Positions 26,536 through 35,860 of a stretch of 64,000 nucleotides of DNA are shown here, in pieces (the first letter of the stretch is position 1; every line of letters begins with the position of its first letter). Made by a program: the position numbers and the translations under genes. This stretch comes from Verrucomicrobiaceae bacterium. GTDB taxonomy: Bacteria > Verrucomicrobiota > Verrucomicrobiia > Verrucomicrobiales > Akkermansiaceae. The stretch covers positions 1 through 64,000 of the forward strand of contig JAIXWR010000045.1 of the NCBI GenBank assembly GCA_027491155.1, given 5' to 3'. The notes beneath the pieces are model-generated. The model was not told the origin of the DNA and did not search any database. It was given only the letters and a program-made list of their open reading frames with translations.

Positions 26536-28395
26536 TCATTTCGCGGATCCGCTGAAGAGCGGCCAGCCGATCCAGCCGCCTTCCTTCGACTTGTCGAGGA
26601 TCCTGGTTTCCCCGCCCCGCTTCTCGCGGACCTTGTTGAGGTAGGTGTGGGAGTCGAAGGCGATCTCCCGCAGGCCGGCGACGCTGAACGTGGCATCGTC
26701 GATCTCGAAGCAAGGCCGGGCGTCGGTTTCGACCGGATTGCCGCCGTAGTTGAAGAGCCCGATGATCTCGGTGCGTCCCCGGTTGCGGGTGGCGAAGCGG
26801 ATGCCCTTGCCCTCGTGTTTCACGCCGAGGCACCAGAGGTCGCCGCCATTGTTGGTGACCAGGCCGGTGTCGCTGGTGCCCTCGGGGTTCAACTGGCGCG
26901 CCCAGCATTTCTGGCCGGCTTTCCGCAGGTGGACATGGGCCGGGCAATCGGTGGCGAAGATGTCGCCGCCGCCATCGCCGACGATGGTCACGCCGCAGCT
27001 TTCGACGACGAGGGTGTTGCGGGCGGAGGTGTTGGAAATCGTGACGGGCGGTCCGCCGAAGGAATCGAGGTTGCGGAACTTGACGAGGGGCGATGACGCG
27101 TCGTCCACCACGAAGCCGCCGTTCTTTTCGCCGATCAGCCTGCCCCAGCCGAGGCCGAGCACCATGCGGACCGGCTTGGGCACGCGGATCGGGCGGGAGA
27201 GGTTGAACCAGTTCGGATCCGGCCCTCCGCAGCCGCGGAAATAGACGACCGTCTTCCCTTCGGCGGCGGCGCGGTCCATCGCCTTCTGGATCGCGTCGGA
27301 GTCATCGAGGCCGTCGTCGGACCGCGCGCCGCAATCGTCGGCGCAAAGCCACTTGGCGGGATCGTTCTCCCACGGGACCTCGGGCTCGCGCTTGACGGGG
27401 AGGCCGAGGGACCGGTCGGACGATCCTTCGAAGAGGAACCTGGCGGGAGAGGAAAGGTATTCGCCGATCCTGTCACCTTTGACCTCGCCGTTCGGCGTGG
27501 CGCTCAGCAGCACCTGGCCGAAGCCGCTGCTGGTGACGTCGCGGGCGAAGAGGACGCCTTGGTTCAGGATCGCCGGCTGTTTCGGGTCGCCCCCGCGGAA
27601 CCGGCCGCCGGTCAGCGCGACGACTCCGGACCAGTGGCCCCAGTCGTTCGGCATCTGGTTGTCGATGGCCAGCGGGGTGTTTTCCACCACGAGATCCTCG
27701 ATCGCGGCGACATTGGCGGAGACCACGATGCCGGTCTTGCGGCAGTTGCGGATGGTGACGCGCGACATCGTCTGGCTCCAGATCCACTGGCTGAGGATAC
27801 CGGTTTCGAAGCCGTCGATCTCGACGTCCTGGATCAGGTTCGGGCCGCTCTGGTCGAGAAAGCCGGCATTCACTCCGATCTTCCCGTTTCCCCGGATGCG
27901 CACGTGCTGGAGCGAGCCGCTGTTGGTCGCGTGGTAGCGGATGCCGTCGGTGCCGGGGTTGTTCCCGACATCGATGGTGAAGTGCCGGAGGTTCCGCATG
28001 AACCAATCCGCGGAGGTGGGGCCCTTCTCGTTCGGATGGGTGCGGAGGACGGCGGTCACGTCCTTGGCGCCATCGTCGAGCTTGAGGATCACGCCGTCGC
28101 GCGACTCGCCGTGAAGCCAGGGGCCGAGCGCGGATTTCACGACGAGGGAACGGGTCAGGCGGTAGGTGCCGTTCGGCAGGAAGAGCAGGTTCGAGCGGCC
28201 GCCGCGGTGGTCGTTGCCGCAGCTCGCCTCGATCGCCCGCTGGAGCGCTTCGGTGTCGTCCGTCTTGCCGTCGCCCTTCGCGCCGAAGTCGCGCCTGGCA
28301 TCGAGCACGGAGACATCGGCGGGAAAGGTGAAGCGCTTCGCGGGCTCGGCGGCGGCCAGCGGGAGGAAGAGGGCGAGGAAGGCCGCGGATTTCAT
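26536..28395 (-). CDS. secreted pectate-lyase-like right-handed beta-helix protein
   Basis: The 619-residue protein starts with a signal peptide (MKSAAFLALFLPLAAAEPAK). The segment RRDFGAKGDGKTDDTEALQR is the hallmark of the Pectate_lyase_3 / GH55-like beta-helix fold and recurs in part mid-protein (DDCGARSDDGLDDSDAIQKA), so there are probably two linked helices (about 25-330 and 345-615). Short inverted-turn repeats (MSRVTIRNCRKTGIVVSANV and similar) fit a beta-helix. It may act on polysaccharide outside the cell; I cannot identify catalytic residues with confidence. It is divergent from the lactonase gene across a 119-bp gap. Confidence 0.88.
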   Translation of the reverse strand: MKSAAFLALFLPLAAAEPAKRFTFPADVSVLDARRDFGAKGDGKTDDTEALQRAIEASCGNDHRGGRSNLLFLPNGTYRLTRSLVVKSALGPWLHGESRDGVILKLDDGAKDVTAVLRTHPNEKGPTSADWFMRNLRHFTIDVGNNPGTDGIRYHATNSGSLQHVRIRGNGKIGVNAGFLDQSGPNLIQDVEIDGFETGILSQWIWSQTMSRVTIRNCRKTGIVVSANVAAIEDLVVENTPLAIDNQMPNDWGHWSGVVALTGGRFRGGDPKQPAILNQGVLFARDVTSSGFGQVLLSATPNGEVKGDRIGEYLSSPARFLFEGSSDRSLGLPVKREPEVPWENDPAKWLCADDCGARSDDGLDDSDAIQKAMDRAAAEGKTVVYFRGCGGPDPNWFNLSRPIRVPKPVRMVLGLGWGRLIGEKNGGFVVDDASSPLVKFRNLDSFGGPPVTISNTSARNTLVVESCGVTIVGDGGGDIFATDCPAHVHLRKAGQKCWARQLNPEGTSDTGLVTNNGGDLWCLGVKHEGKGIRFATRNRGRTEIIGLFNYGGNPVETDARPCFEIDDATFSVAGLREIAFDSHTYLNKVREKRGGETRILDKSKEGGWIGWPLFSGSAK

Positions 28396-28514
28396 GGCTC
28401 CGGGACTTTACCGGGGCGCGGGGGAAAACATTTCGGCAGGCGAAAGCGGCCGCCGGTCGTTGAAAGGCGGGCTTGTCCGAAAAGCCCTGGCGTGGTTCAC
28501 GTAGGAGCACTTGC

Positions 28515-29459
28515 ATGAAAGCCCTCCGCCTCCTCTTCCTCCTCCCCGCCCTTGCCTCCGCCCAGGAAAGCATCGAGCGGCTCGACCCCGCGCTGGACGC
28601 CATCCTCGATCCCCAGGCGAAGATTGAAACGCTGTGCAAGGGCTTCGACTGGGCCGAGGGACCGGTGTGGGACGAGAAGGAGCAGCGGCTGCTGTTTTCC
28701 GACGTGCCGCGCAACACGATCTACCAGTGGAAGGAGGGCGACACCGAGGCGTCGGTGTTCATGAAGCCTTCGGGCTTCACCGGGATCGGCGCCTACGGCC
28801 GCGAGCCGGGGTCGAACGGGCTGGCGATGGACGCGAAGGGCGTGCTGCATTTCTGCGAGCACGGCGACCGGCGCGTTTCCTACCTCACCCCGGGCGGCGG
28901 CAAGCGGACGCTGGCGGACAACTACAACGGCAAGCGCTTCAACTCGCCCAACGATCTGGCGATCGCGGCCAACGGCGATGTCTATTTCACCGATCCGCCC
29001 TACGGGCTGGGCGGCGAGCAGTTCCGCGAACTCGATTTCCACGGCGTCTATCGCGTGACCCCGCAGGGCGTGGTGTCGCTGGTCACCCGCGACCTCGATC
29101 GACCGAACGGCGTGGCGCTTTCGCCCGACGGCAAGATCCTCTACGTTGCGCAGTCGCACGGCCCACTGCCGGTCATCATGGCCTACCCTCTGAAGGCCGA
29201 CGGCTCGGCCGAGGGGGGGAAGGTGTTCTTCAACTGCAAGGACCTGAAGGGGCCGGGTTTGCCCGACGGGCTCAAGGTCGATGCCAAGGGCAACGTCTTC
29301 TCCACCGGTCCCGGCGGCTGCCTGATCCTCGATCCGCAGGGCAAGCTGTTAGGCCGGATCCTCTGCGGCCGGCCGACCGCGAACGTGGCCTTCGGCGAGA
29401 AGGGCAAGCGGCTTTACCTCACTTCCGACGACCGGATCCTGCGGGTGGCGTTGAAATAG
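28515..29459 (+). CDS. exported SMP-30 / gluconolactonase family protein
   Basis: This 314-residue six-bladed propeller of the SMP-30/LRE family has a signal peptide (MKALRLLFLLPALASAQ) and a clear ribosome-binding site (AGGAG, 8 bp upstream), one of the few in the window; together they set this start. Metal-site and fold signatures are GFDWAEGPVWDEKEQRLLFSD (first Glu), NSPNDLAIAANGDVYFTDPP (Asn and Asp) and DRPNGVALSPDGKILYVAQS. Members hydrolyse sugar lactones such as gluconolactone. With the beta-helix and sulfatase genes it fits extracellular sugar metabolism. It ends 2 bp from the convergent PhoD gene. Confidence 0.93.
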   Translation: MKALRLLFLLPALASAQESIERLDPALDAILDPQAKIETLCKGFDWAEGPVWDEKEQRLLFSDVPRNTIYQWKEGDTEASVFMKPSGFTGIGAYGREPGSNGLAMDAKGVLHFCEHGDRRVSYLTPGGGKRTLADNYNGKRFNSPNDLAIAANGDVYFTDPPYGLGGEQFRELDFHGVYRVTPQGVVSLVTRDLDRPNGVALSPDGKILYVAQSHGPLPVIMAYPLKADGSAEGGKVFFNCKDLKGPGLPDGLKVDAKGNVFSTGPGGCLILDPQGKLLGRILCGRPTANVAFGEKGKRLYLTSDDRILRVALK

Positions 29460-29461
29460 CT

Positions 29462-31414
29462 TCAGGGGCTTTCCGTCACCACGATCCGGTAAAAGCGCCG
29501 GTCACCGGGTGCCGGTGGATCGTCGGTCCAGGTCACGGCGTGCCCGTCGCCGGCAAAAGGGCCGGCGGCTTGCATCCAGTTCGCGAGATCGGGGCTTCGT
29601 TCGACCTGATAGATCCGGCCCGGGCTGGTCGGGAAGTTCACGGTGATCCCGCCAGGCGCCGGTTCGCGGGTGACTTGCCATTCGTAGCGGTCGGGTTGAA
29701 CGGGATCGGTGTCGAAATGGTATTCGTCCGCGTTGGTCCGGCCGTCGCCATCGGAATCGCCGGCGTCCGGGGCGGCGGGATCGGACAGGCGCAGGATCTT
29801 CCAGTTCCGGTAGCGGTCGGAGGCGGTGGCGGAAGCGACGAGGGAGGGCAGGGAGTCCACCGTGCCGTTCAAGGTGATGATGCGGTAATCGTAGCCCGCG
29901 TCTCCCGTCACCGCGGCATCCGGGTATTCCGTCACTCCGGCCGCGACCGTGGCGAGGGGAACCCAGATCGTGCCGCCGGCGTCGCGGCGCTCGATCCTTG
30001 ATCCGCTTTCAATGCCGGATTCGTCGGTCCACCGGACCTCGATGCGATCCAGCCGCGCCATGGCGGTCACGTTGGAAGCGGACCGCGGGCGGACGGGCTC
30101 CGCGAGATGGGTGTGGGACTTCCAGGTGGTCGCAGCGGTCGCCGAGCTGGCGATCCGGCCGTGGTAGGTCGCGCTGACCACGCTGCCATTGTCGGTGATC
30201 TCCAGGATTCCGTAACGGCCGTCACCTTCGCTCACCCCGCCGGAGTAGGGACCGCCCTTTTCGGAGCCGTTGCGCGTCAGCGAGGCCGCGTGGAAGACGG
30301 GAATGCGCGCTCCTCCGGTCACGTAGGACTCGGTGACCCGGCCGTCGTCGTAGGCCAGGGCGTGCATGTCGCCGGAAATGATCACGATGTTGCGGATGTC
30401 CTCGTCGCGGATGAACTCGAGCAGTTCGGTGCGCTCCGTTTGGTAGGAACCCCAGTTGTCGCGCACCGAGGAGATTGAAAGGAAGGGCAGGCCGCTCATC
30501 CAGACGATGAGCGGTGCTTCGGCGTCCCGGGCGGCGACGAGCTGGTCCTTGAACCACTGCTTCTGCGCGGTGCCCATCATCGATTTGTTTTCATCGTCGT
30601 CCCAGGAGTCGGGATCGCGCTCGGAGCGGAGGTCGGAGAGGATGAAACGGACCCGGCCGCATTGGAAGGTCTGCTGGATCGCCGCGTCGGGGCCCCCGGC
30701 CGGCAGCGGGTAATGCGGGACCATTTCCCGATAGACCCGGCGGTGGGCGCTCCGGCCGTCGCTGGTGCGGTCGGAGTTGTTCCCGGAGAAGTCGTGGTCG
30801 TCCCAGATGTAGGCGGTGGGGAGCTGGCGCGCCAGGTCGGCGAACTCCGGGCTTTCGACGAGGGAGTTGATGTAGTTCGAGCGGTAGGGCAGGGGATCGT
30901 CCACGTCGGTGTCCCGGTAGTTGAGGTCGCCCATGTGGATGAAAAAATCGAGGTCCTCGGTGAGGATCGTGCGGTGGACGAACTGGCCGGATTCCTCCCA
31001 GTCGCCGCAGCTGCTGAAGCCGAAGCGGAACGATGCGGGGCCGGTCGGCGGCAGGGTTCGGAAGCGGCCGGTGCGGGCGGGGGCGGTTTGCAGCGAGCCG
31101 TCGAGCTCGATGGCATAGAAATAGGTGGTCCGCGCGGCGAGGCCGGCGAAATCGAGGCGGACGTTGTTGCCCGAGACGGCGGAGGAGACGACCGGCGGGG
31201 AGAACAGCGGGTTGGCGAAGTCCGGCGAGGTGGAAACCGCGAGCCGGGCCTGGATGCCGGGTTCGTTGAGGTGGGCGGTGACGGCGATCGAGCCCGGAGT
31301 CACCGCCCCGCACCAGGGACCGGACACGATTTCCGGCAGCCCGCTGACGGTGGCCGTCAGCAAGAGGGCGAGGCAGGGGGACAGCAGTCGGGGCGAGGGG
31401 GGCGGCCCGGTCAT
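29462..31414 (-). CDS. secreted PhoD-like phosphatase with Fn3-like domain and shared C-terminal module
   Basis: The 650-residue protein is a PhoD-type metallophosphatase or phosphodiesterase, probably exported (hydrophobic segment LLSPCLALLLTATVSGLP near the start). An Fn3-like N-domain (about 25-125) precedes the catalytic domain, with FSSCGDW, HMGDLNYRDTD, YIWDDHDFSGNNSD and IISGDMHALAYDDGR supplying the metal ligands. An Fn3-like domain follows (about 445-535). The C-terminus carries the acidic segment DAGDSDGDGRTNADEYHFD and ends DRRFYRIVVTESP, matching the ends of three other secreted proteins in the window. It may release phosphate from extracellular phosphodiesters or teichoic-acid-like polymers. 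Confidence 0.93.
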   Translation of the reverse strand: MTGPPPSPRLLSPCLALLLTATVSGLPEIVSGPWCGAVTPGSIAVTAHLNEPGIQARLAVSTSPDFANPLFSPPVVSSAVSGNNVRLDFAGLAARTTYFYAIELDGSLQTAPARTGRFRTLPPTGPASFRFGFSSCGDWEESGQFVHRTILTEDLDFFIHMGDLNYRDTDVDDPLPYRSNYINSLVESPEFADLARQLPTAYIWDDHDFSGNNSDRTSDGRSAHRRVYREMVPHYPLPAGGPDAAIQQTFQCGRVRFILSDLRSERDPDSWDDDENKSMMGTAQKQWFKDQLVAARDAEAPLIVWMSGLPFLSISSVRDNWGSYQTERTELLEFIRDEDIRNIVIISGDMHALAYDDGRVTESYVTGGARIPVFHAASLTRNGSEKGGPYSGGVSEGDGRYGILEITDNGSVVSATYHGRIASSATAATTWKSHTHLAEPVRPRSASNVTAMARLDRIEVRWTDESGIESGSRIERRDAGGTIWVPLATVAAGVTEYPDAAVTGDAGYDYRIITLNGTVDSLPSLVASATASDRYRNWKILRLSDPAAPDAGDSDGDGRTNADEYHFDTDPVQPDRYEWQVTREPAPGGITVNFPTSPGRIYQVERSPDLANWMQAAGPFAGDGHAVTWTDDPPAPGDRRFYRIVVTESP

Positions 31415-31469
31415 ACGGGCGGAGATTGCCCGGAGCGGGGGGCGCCGGCAAGCCGGGAATCCATGATGG

Positions 31470-32333
31470 TCAGCGGGTCACGCCGCGCTGCGAACCTTCG
31501 ATGAAGGCGATCAGATGCTTCACCGGCTCGTGGTTGGCGGGCCGGTCGGCCTTCAGCGAGCTGAGCTGGCTGGCGAGGTTGCCGTCTTTGCGGAGGAAGA
31601 GCTTCTTGTAGGCCGACTTCAGGGCCTTGATGTCCTCCTCCGCGAAGCCGCGGCGCTGGAGGCCGACGAGGTTCAAGCCGCGGGTGGCTGCCGGGTTGCC
31701 GTCGACGATCATGTAGGGCGGCACGTCCTGCACCACCTTCGCGCAGCCGCCGGTGATCGAGTGGCAGCCGATCCGGCAGAACTGGTGGACCGCGGCGAGG
31801 CCGGAGACGATCGCGTGGTCCTCCATCACCACGTGGCCGCCGAGCGTGCCGTTGTTGGAGAGGATGACGTGGTTGCCGACCTGGCAGTCGTGGGCGACGT
31901 GGGAATAGCAGAGGAACAGGTTGTCCGATCCGATCCGGGTCGGCGTGTGCTCGTGGGTGCCGCGGTGGATGGTGCAGTTCTCGCGGAAGACATTTCGGTC
32001 GCCGATCTCGAGAAAGGTCGGCTCGCCCTGGTATTTCAGGTCCTGCGTCTTGCCACCGACCGCGGCGAAGGGGAAGAAGTGGTTCTCCCGGCCGATCCGG
32101 CACGGGCCGCCGAGGATCACGTGGGAGTGCAGCACGCAGCCGTCGCCCAGTTCGACGCCGGCGGCGATGACGCAGTAGGGCCCGACCTCGACGTTCTCGC
32201 CGAGCCGTGCTTCCGGGGAAATGACCGCCGTGGGATGGATCACGGCGGGAATCACGAACGAGGAGGCCGCCGATGGCGAACGTTTTTTGCGCGGTGGGGC
32301 GGCGGGCGATGAGAGAATCCGCGAACCTTTCAC
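31470..32333 (-). CDS. lpxA: UDP-N-acetylglucosamine acyltransferase
   Basis: LpxA attaches an R-3-hydroxyacyl chain to UDP-GlcNAc, the first step of lipid A synthesis, in the cytoplasm. The left-handed beta-helix is evident from hexapeptide repeats (IHPTAVISPEARLGENVEVG...), with the catalytic His in SHVAHDCQVGNHVILSNNGT and the downstream GLAAVHQFCRIGCHSITGGC. The C-terminal helical domain contains GLNLVGLQRRGFAEEDIKAL. The ATG frame has 287 residues, about 26 more than the family. A GTG at 32255 (VIPAVIHPTAVISPEA) gives a more typical 261-residue protein and may be the true start. Confidence 0.94.
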   Translation of the reverse strand: MKGSRILSSPAAPPRKKRSPSAASSFVIPAVIHPTAVISPEARLGENVEVGPYCVIAAGVELGDGCVLHSHVILGGPCRIGRENHFFPFAAVGGKTQDLKYQGEPTFLEIGDRNVFRENCTIHRGTHEHTPTRIGSDNLFLCYSHVAHDCQVGNHVILSNNGTLGGHVVMEDHAIVSGLAAVHQFCRIGCHSITGGCAKVVQDVPPYMIVDGNPAATRGLNLVGLQRRGFAEEDIKALKSAYKKLFLRKDGNLASQLSSLKADRPANHEPVKHLIAFIEGSQRGVTR

Positions 32334-32388
32334 GAAGCGGCGCGGAGCCGGATGCCGCCGGTCTTCCTAGTCTGCGAGCCTTGCCGCC

Positions 32389-32910
32389 ATGCTCGCGAAC
32401 AACCTCCCCACCTTTCACCGCTGGTTCATGGCTGGCGGCGTCACCGCCGCGCCCGGGATCCTGCTGCACGGGGATCCCCTGTTGCCGGCGGGGATCTCCG
32501 CCGCCGTCGCGCGGCACCTCAACGAATTCGACGAGGATTCGCAAGGAAACTGGATCGCCTTCACGCCGGAGCTGATCCAGGCCATTTCCGAAGCTCCCGC
32601 CCAGCGGGGACTGCTCGGCTTGGAAGACTCCTGCCGCAACTGTCCGCCCGGCAGCCTTTGCGGACGCCGCAAGGTGCTGGCCGCGCTGGCGAGCCGCGGC
32701 AACGTGGTGCTGGACGGCCCGCTCGCGGTGGAAGCCTGCGCGCCCTTCGCCAATGTCTTCCGCGTTTCCCTGGGGCCCGCGCCCGGGGAAAGCCCGACCT
32801 TCCACCTCGTCCTCTGCCCGGAGTTGTTCCACGAGCGCTCGATGCCCGCGATCATCGGCGACACATATCTCGAATGGATGGCAGCGCGCGAGATGGCAGA
32901 CACCGTTTGA
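32389..32910 (+). CDS. unknown protein with Cys-rich motif, heads the cbb3 locus
   Basis: The 173-residue protein has no signal peptide and no recognised domain. A motif at about 85-95 reads CRNCPPGSLCGRR (C-x2-C-x5-C), a possible metal site. Other segments are WIAFTPELIQAISEAPAQRG and CPELFHERSMPAIIGDTYLE. It runs in the same direction as ccoS and ends 73 bp before it, so it could be the first gene of the oxidase operon or a separate unit. It is divergent from lpxA across 55 bp. Confidence 0.75.
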   Translation: MLANNLPTFHRWFMAGGVTAAPGILLHGDPLLPAGISAAVARHLNEFDEDSQGNWIAFTPELIQAISEAPAQRGLLGLEDSCRNCPPGSLCGRRKVLAALASRGNVVLDGPLAVEACAPFANVFRVSLGPAPGESPTFHLVLCPELFHERSMPAIIGDTYLEWMAAREMADTV

Positions 32911-32983
32911 GAAGATCCGCGCATCCTCCCGCAATCCACGCGGCGACGATCTCCGGCTCATCCCTTCCACTCGCACCGCTGAC

Positions 32984-33136
32984 ATGAACGTCATCGCCCT
33001 CACCATCCTCGTGAGCTCCTGTCTGGCAGGCATCTTCATCTGCTGCTTCGCCGGCGAGTTCCGCCGATCCCGCCGCTCCTCGCCCGAACGCGACTCCCTG
33101 CTGCCCCTCGACGACGACACGAATTTCCCGAAATGA
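32984..33136 (+). CDS. ccoS: CcoS-like cbb3 oxidase maturation protein
   Basis: The 50-residue protein has one N-terminal membrane segment (VIALTILVSSCLAGIFICCF), a short basic turn, and a C-terminal stretch SPERDSLLPLDDDTNFP that resembles the FixS/CcoS pattern of a hydrophobic helix followed by an acidic end. CcoS is needed to insert haem b and copper into CcoN. The stop overlaps the ccoN start by 4 bp (ATGA), so translation is coupled. The assignment rests on size, topology, the acidic tail and position, not on strong residue identity. Confidence 0.7.
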   Translation: MNVIALTILVSSCLAGIFICCFAGEFRRSRRSSPERDSLLPLDDDTNFPK

Positions 33137-35670
33137 ACACCGCGACCTCAAAGACGACCACCATCACCTATGACGACCGCACCGTGCGGCAGTTCATGAT
33201 CGCCTCCATCGTGTGGGGCATCGTGGGCATGCTCGTCGGGGTGATCTGCGCCACCCAGCTTTCCTGGTGGCAGATGAACGGCAAGTTCATCGAATCGATC
33301 ACCGGAGGCCTGTTCAAGGGCGAGGGCCTCCAGTACATCACCTTCGGTCGCCTCCGTCCGCTTCACACCAATGCGGTGATCTTCGCCTTCGTCGGCAACA
33401 TGATGTTCGCCGGCGTCTATTACTCGACGCAGCGCCTTTGCAAGTGCCGCACCGCCTCGGACCTGCTGTCGAAGATCCACATGTGGGGCTGGCAGTTGAT
33501 CATCGTGGCCGCGGCGATCACGCTTCCCGCCGGCCTGACCCGCGGCAAGGAATACGCCGAGTTGATCTGGCCGATCAACATCGCCGTCGCGCTGATCTGG
33601 GTGGTCTTCGCCATCAACTTCTTCTGGACCCTGGCCAAGCGCAACGAGCCGAGCCTCTACGTCGCCCTGTGGTTCTACATCGCGACCATCGTGACGATCG
33701 CGATGCTCTACATCGTCAACCACCTCTCCTTGCCGACCTCTTTCCTTCACTCCTATCCCGTCTTCGGAGGCTTCGCGGACGGCCTGGTGCAGTGGTGGTA
33801 CGGTCACAACGCCGTGGCCTTCTTCCTGACGACCCCGATCCTCGGGATCATGTATTACTTCCTGCCCAAGGCGGCGAACCGGCCGGTCTACAGCTACCGG
33901 CTGTCGATCGTCCACTTCTGGTCGCTGGTCTTCCTCTACATCTGGGCCGGACCGCACCATCTGCTCAACACCTCGCTCCCGCGCTGGTTGCAGATGCTCG
34001 GGATGCTGTTTTCGCTCATGCTCTGGGCCCCTTCCTGGGGTGGGATGCTGAATGGCCTGCTCACCCTGCGCGGGGCATGGGCGAAACTACGCACCGATCC
34101 GGTGATCAAGTTCTTCGTCGCCGGCATCACCTTCTACGGCATGGCCACTTTCGAAGGCCCGCTGCTTTCGATCCGGGCGGTCAACGCGCTGTCCCATTAC
34201 ACCGACTGGGGCATCGGCCATGTCCACTCCGGCGCCCTCGGTTGGAACGGCTTCATGGCCGCCGGCCTGTTCTACTGGCTCGCGCCGCGGCTGTGGAAAA
34301 CCAAGCTGTGGTCCGCTTCGCTGGCCAACATGCACTTCTGGATCGGGCTCGTCGGCATCCTGCTCTACGTGGTGGCGATGTGGACCTCCGGGATCATGCA
34401 GGGCCTGATGCTCGGGGAGGTCGCGGAAGGCGGCACCACGCTGAAGTACGAGTTCGTGGAAACGCTCAAGGCGATCCAGCTCCCCTACATCCTCCGCTCG
34501 ATCGGCGGAACGCTCTATCTCATCGGCTTCTTCCTCTGCGCTTATAACATCTTCAAGACCGCCCGCTCCGGCCAGCCTCACGACGATACCGTGGAAGTGA
34601 CGGTGCCCGTGAAGGAGCACGACAAGATGCCGCTTTCGCAGGGCCTGTTCAGCGATCCGGTGGCCTACACCGTGGCCGGCCTGGCGGCGATGATCCTGTG
34701 GTTCTTCCTGCCTCCCCACGCCGACAAGGCCGCGCTGCTGGTGGCCATGGTGCTTGGCGTCCAGGCCGTCCGAACCTTCCGCCGCAAGGGCCAGGCATGG
34801 GACCAGTGGCACGAAAGCCTGCTGCGCAACTACCTGCCCTTCACCCTGCTGATCTTCGTGGCCGTGGCGATCGGCGGGGGCGTGCAGATCGTTCCCGCGC
34901 TGCTGGTGAACCGCGCCAAGAACATCGAGGGCCGCCTGCAGGAGCTCTACACGCCGCTCGAGCTGGCCGGCCGCGATATCTATGTCGCCGAAGGTTGCTA
35001 CAACTGCCACTCGCAGATGATCCGCACCCTGGTGCCGGACGTGATGCGCTACGGCCGGGCCGGCGTGGTGGATGACTACTCGCACCTTGGCGAATCCCTG
35101 TTCGACCATCCCTACCAGTGGGGTTCCAAGCGCACCGGTCCGGACCTCGCCCGCGAGGGCGGCCCGCTGGTCGCCGGATCCACCCACGTCCGTTCCGGCA
35201 AGCGCGACAACAAGTGGCACTGGTTCCACTTCATGAACCCGCGCTGGGCGAACGAGGACTCCAACATGCCTTCCTACCCCTGGCTCTACGAGAAGAAGAC
35301 CGACTTCAAGTCGCTGCCGTCCAAGATCGCCGTCCAGAGCCGCCTCGGCGTGCCCTATCCGGCCTGGACCAAGGACGAGATCGACCAGCAGGCCCGCGAG
35401 CAGGGCATGGCGATCGCCCGCTCGCTGTTCGAAGGTACCACGCCGGTCGGCTACGAGCCGATGAAGGGCGCGAGCACCGAGGAACTGGTCCGCCATTTCT
35501 CGGAAAGCCAGGTGGTGGCGCTGATCGCCTACATGCAGAAGCTCGGCAGCTATCAGGTGATCATCAAGGACGGCCTGCCGACACCGACGCCGCTCGATCC
35601 CGACAGCTACCGCAAGGTGGCCGAGAAGACCGAGGCCTTCCGCAAGGGTGAAACCACGACCAATCCCTGA
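33133..35670 (+). CDS. ccoNO: cbb3-type cytochrome c oxidase, fused CcoN-CcoO subunits
   Basis: This 845-residue fusion joins the catalytic haem-copper subunit (about 1-480) to the monohaem cytochrome c subunit (about 565-845). CcoN ligands are visible: His78 (RPLHTNAVIF, low-spin haem b), His225 (WWYGHNAVAFF, CuB), His275-His276 (AGPHHLLN, CuB), His363 and His365 (GIGHVHSGALGWNG; haems b3 and b). The linker contains two hydrophobic segments, and the CcoO part begins with a transmembrane anchor (LPFTLLIFVAVAIGGGV). Its c-type haem site is Cys622-Tyr-Asn-Cys625-His626. The enzyme reduces O2 at low concentration in the inner membrane and pumps protons. It sits between the overlapping ccoS and ccoQ (13-bp gap). 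Confidence 0.97.
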   Translation: MNTATSKTTTITYDDRTVRQFMIASIVWGIVGMLVGVICATQLSWWQMNGKFIESITGGLFKGEGLQYITFGRLRPLHTNAVIFAFVGNMMFAGVYYSTQRLCKCRTASDLLSKIHMWGWQLIIVAAAITLPAGLTRGKEYAELIWPINIAVALIWVVFAINFFWTLAKRNEPSLYVALWFYIATIVTIAMLYIVNHLSLPTSFLHSYPVFGGFADGLVQWWYGHNAVAFFLTTPILGIMYYFLPKAANRPVYSYRLSIVHFWSLVFLYIWAGPHHLLNTSLPRWLQMLGMLFSLMLWAPSWGGMLNGLLTLRGAWAKLRTDPVIKFFVAGITFYGMATFEGPLLSIRAVNALSHYTDWGIGHVHSGALGWNGFMAAGLFYWLAPRLWKTKLWSASLANMHFWIGLVGILLYVVAMWTSGIMQGLMLGEVAEGGTTLKYEFVETLKAIQLPYILRSIGGTLYLIGFFLCAYNIFKTARSGQPHDDTVEVTVPVKEHDKMPLSQGLFSDPVAYTVAGLAAMILWFFLPPHADKAALLVAMVLGVQAVRTFRRKGQAWDQWHESLLRNYLPFTLLIFVAVAIGGGVQIVPALLVNRAKNIEGRLQELYTPLELAGRDIYVAEGCYNCHSQMIRTLVPDVMRYGRAGVVDDYSHLGESLFDHPYQWGSKRTGPDLAREGGPLVAGSTHVRSGKRDNKWHWFHFMNPRWANEDSNMPSYPWLYEKKTDFKSLPSKIAVQSRLGVPYPAWTKDEIDQQAREQGMAIARSLFEGTTPVGYEPMKGASTEELVRHFSESQVVALIAYMQKLGSYQVIIKDGLPTPTPLDPDSYRKVAEKTEAFRKGETTTNP

Positions 35671-35683
35671 ACCTCCTGCCGCC

Positions 35684-35860
35684 ATGTTCAAACGACTCAA
35701 CCTGGAAGACTGGGGCGACCTCGTCCCGATGACCGCCTTCGGGGTGCTCTTCACCTTCTTCCTCTTCGCCATGCTCTGGGCCCTGCGCCTGCGGCCGGCC
35801 GAGCGCAAGCGCATGGCGGAACTCCCGCTTCAAGATTCCAAAGACACTTCCGATCCATGA
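35684..35860 (+). CDS. ccoQ: CcoQ-like subunit of cbb3 oxidase
   Basis: The 58-residue protein has a single membrane helix (VPMTAFGVLFTFFLFAMLWAL) followed by a basic stretch (RLRPAERKRMAEL) and a polar tail, the usual CcoQ layout. CcoQ stabilises the oxidase complex. The start is the ATG 13 bp after the ccoNO stop; a TTG-initiated longer frame is unlikely. Its stop overlaps the ccoP ATG (ATGA). An Asp/Trp pair precedes the helix (LEDWGDLVP). Confidence 0.85.
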   Translation: MFKRLNLEDWGDLVPMTAFGVLFTFFLFAMLWALRLRPAERKRMAELPLQDSKDTSDP

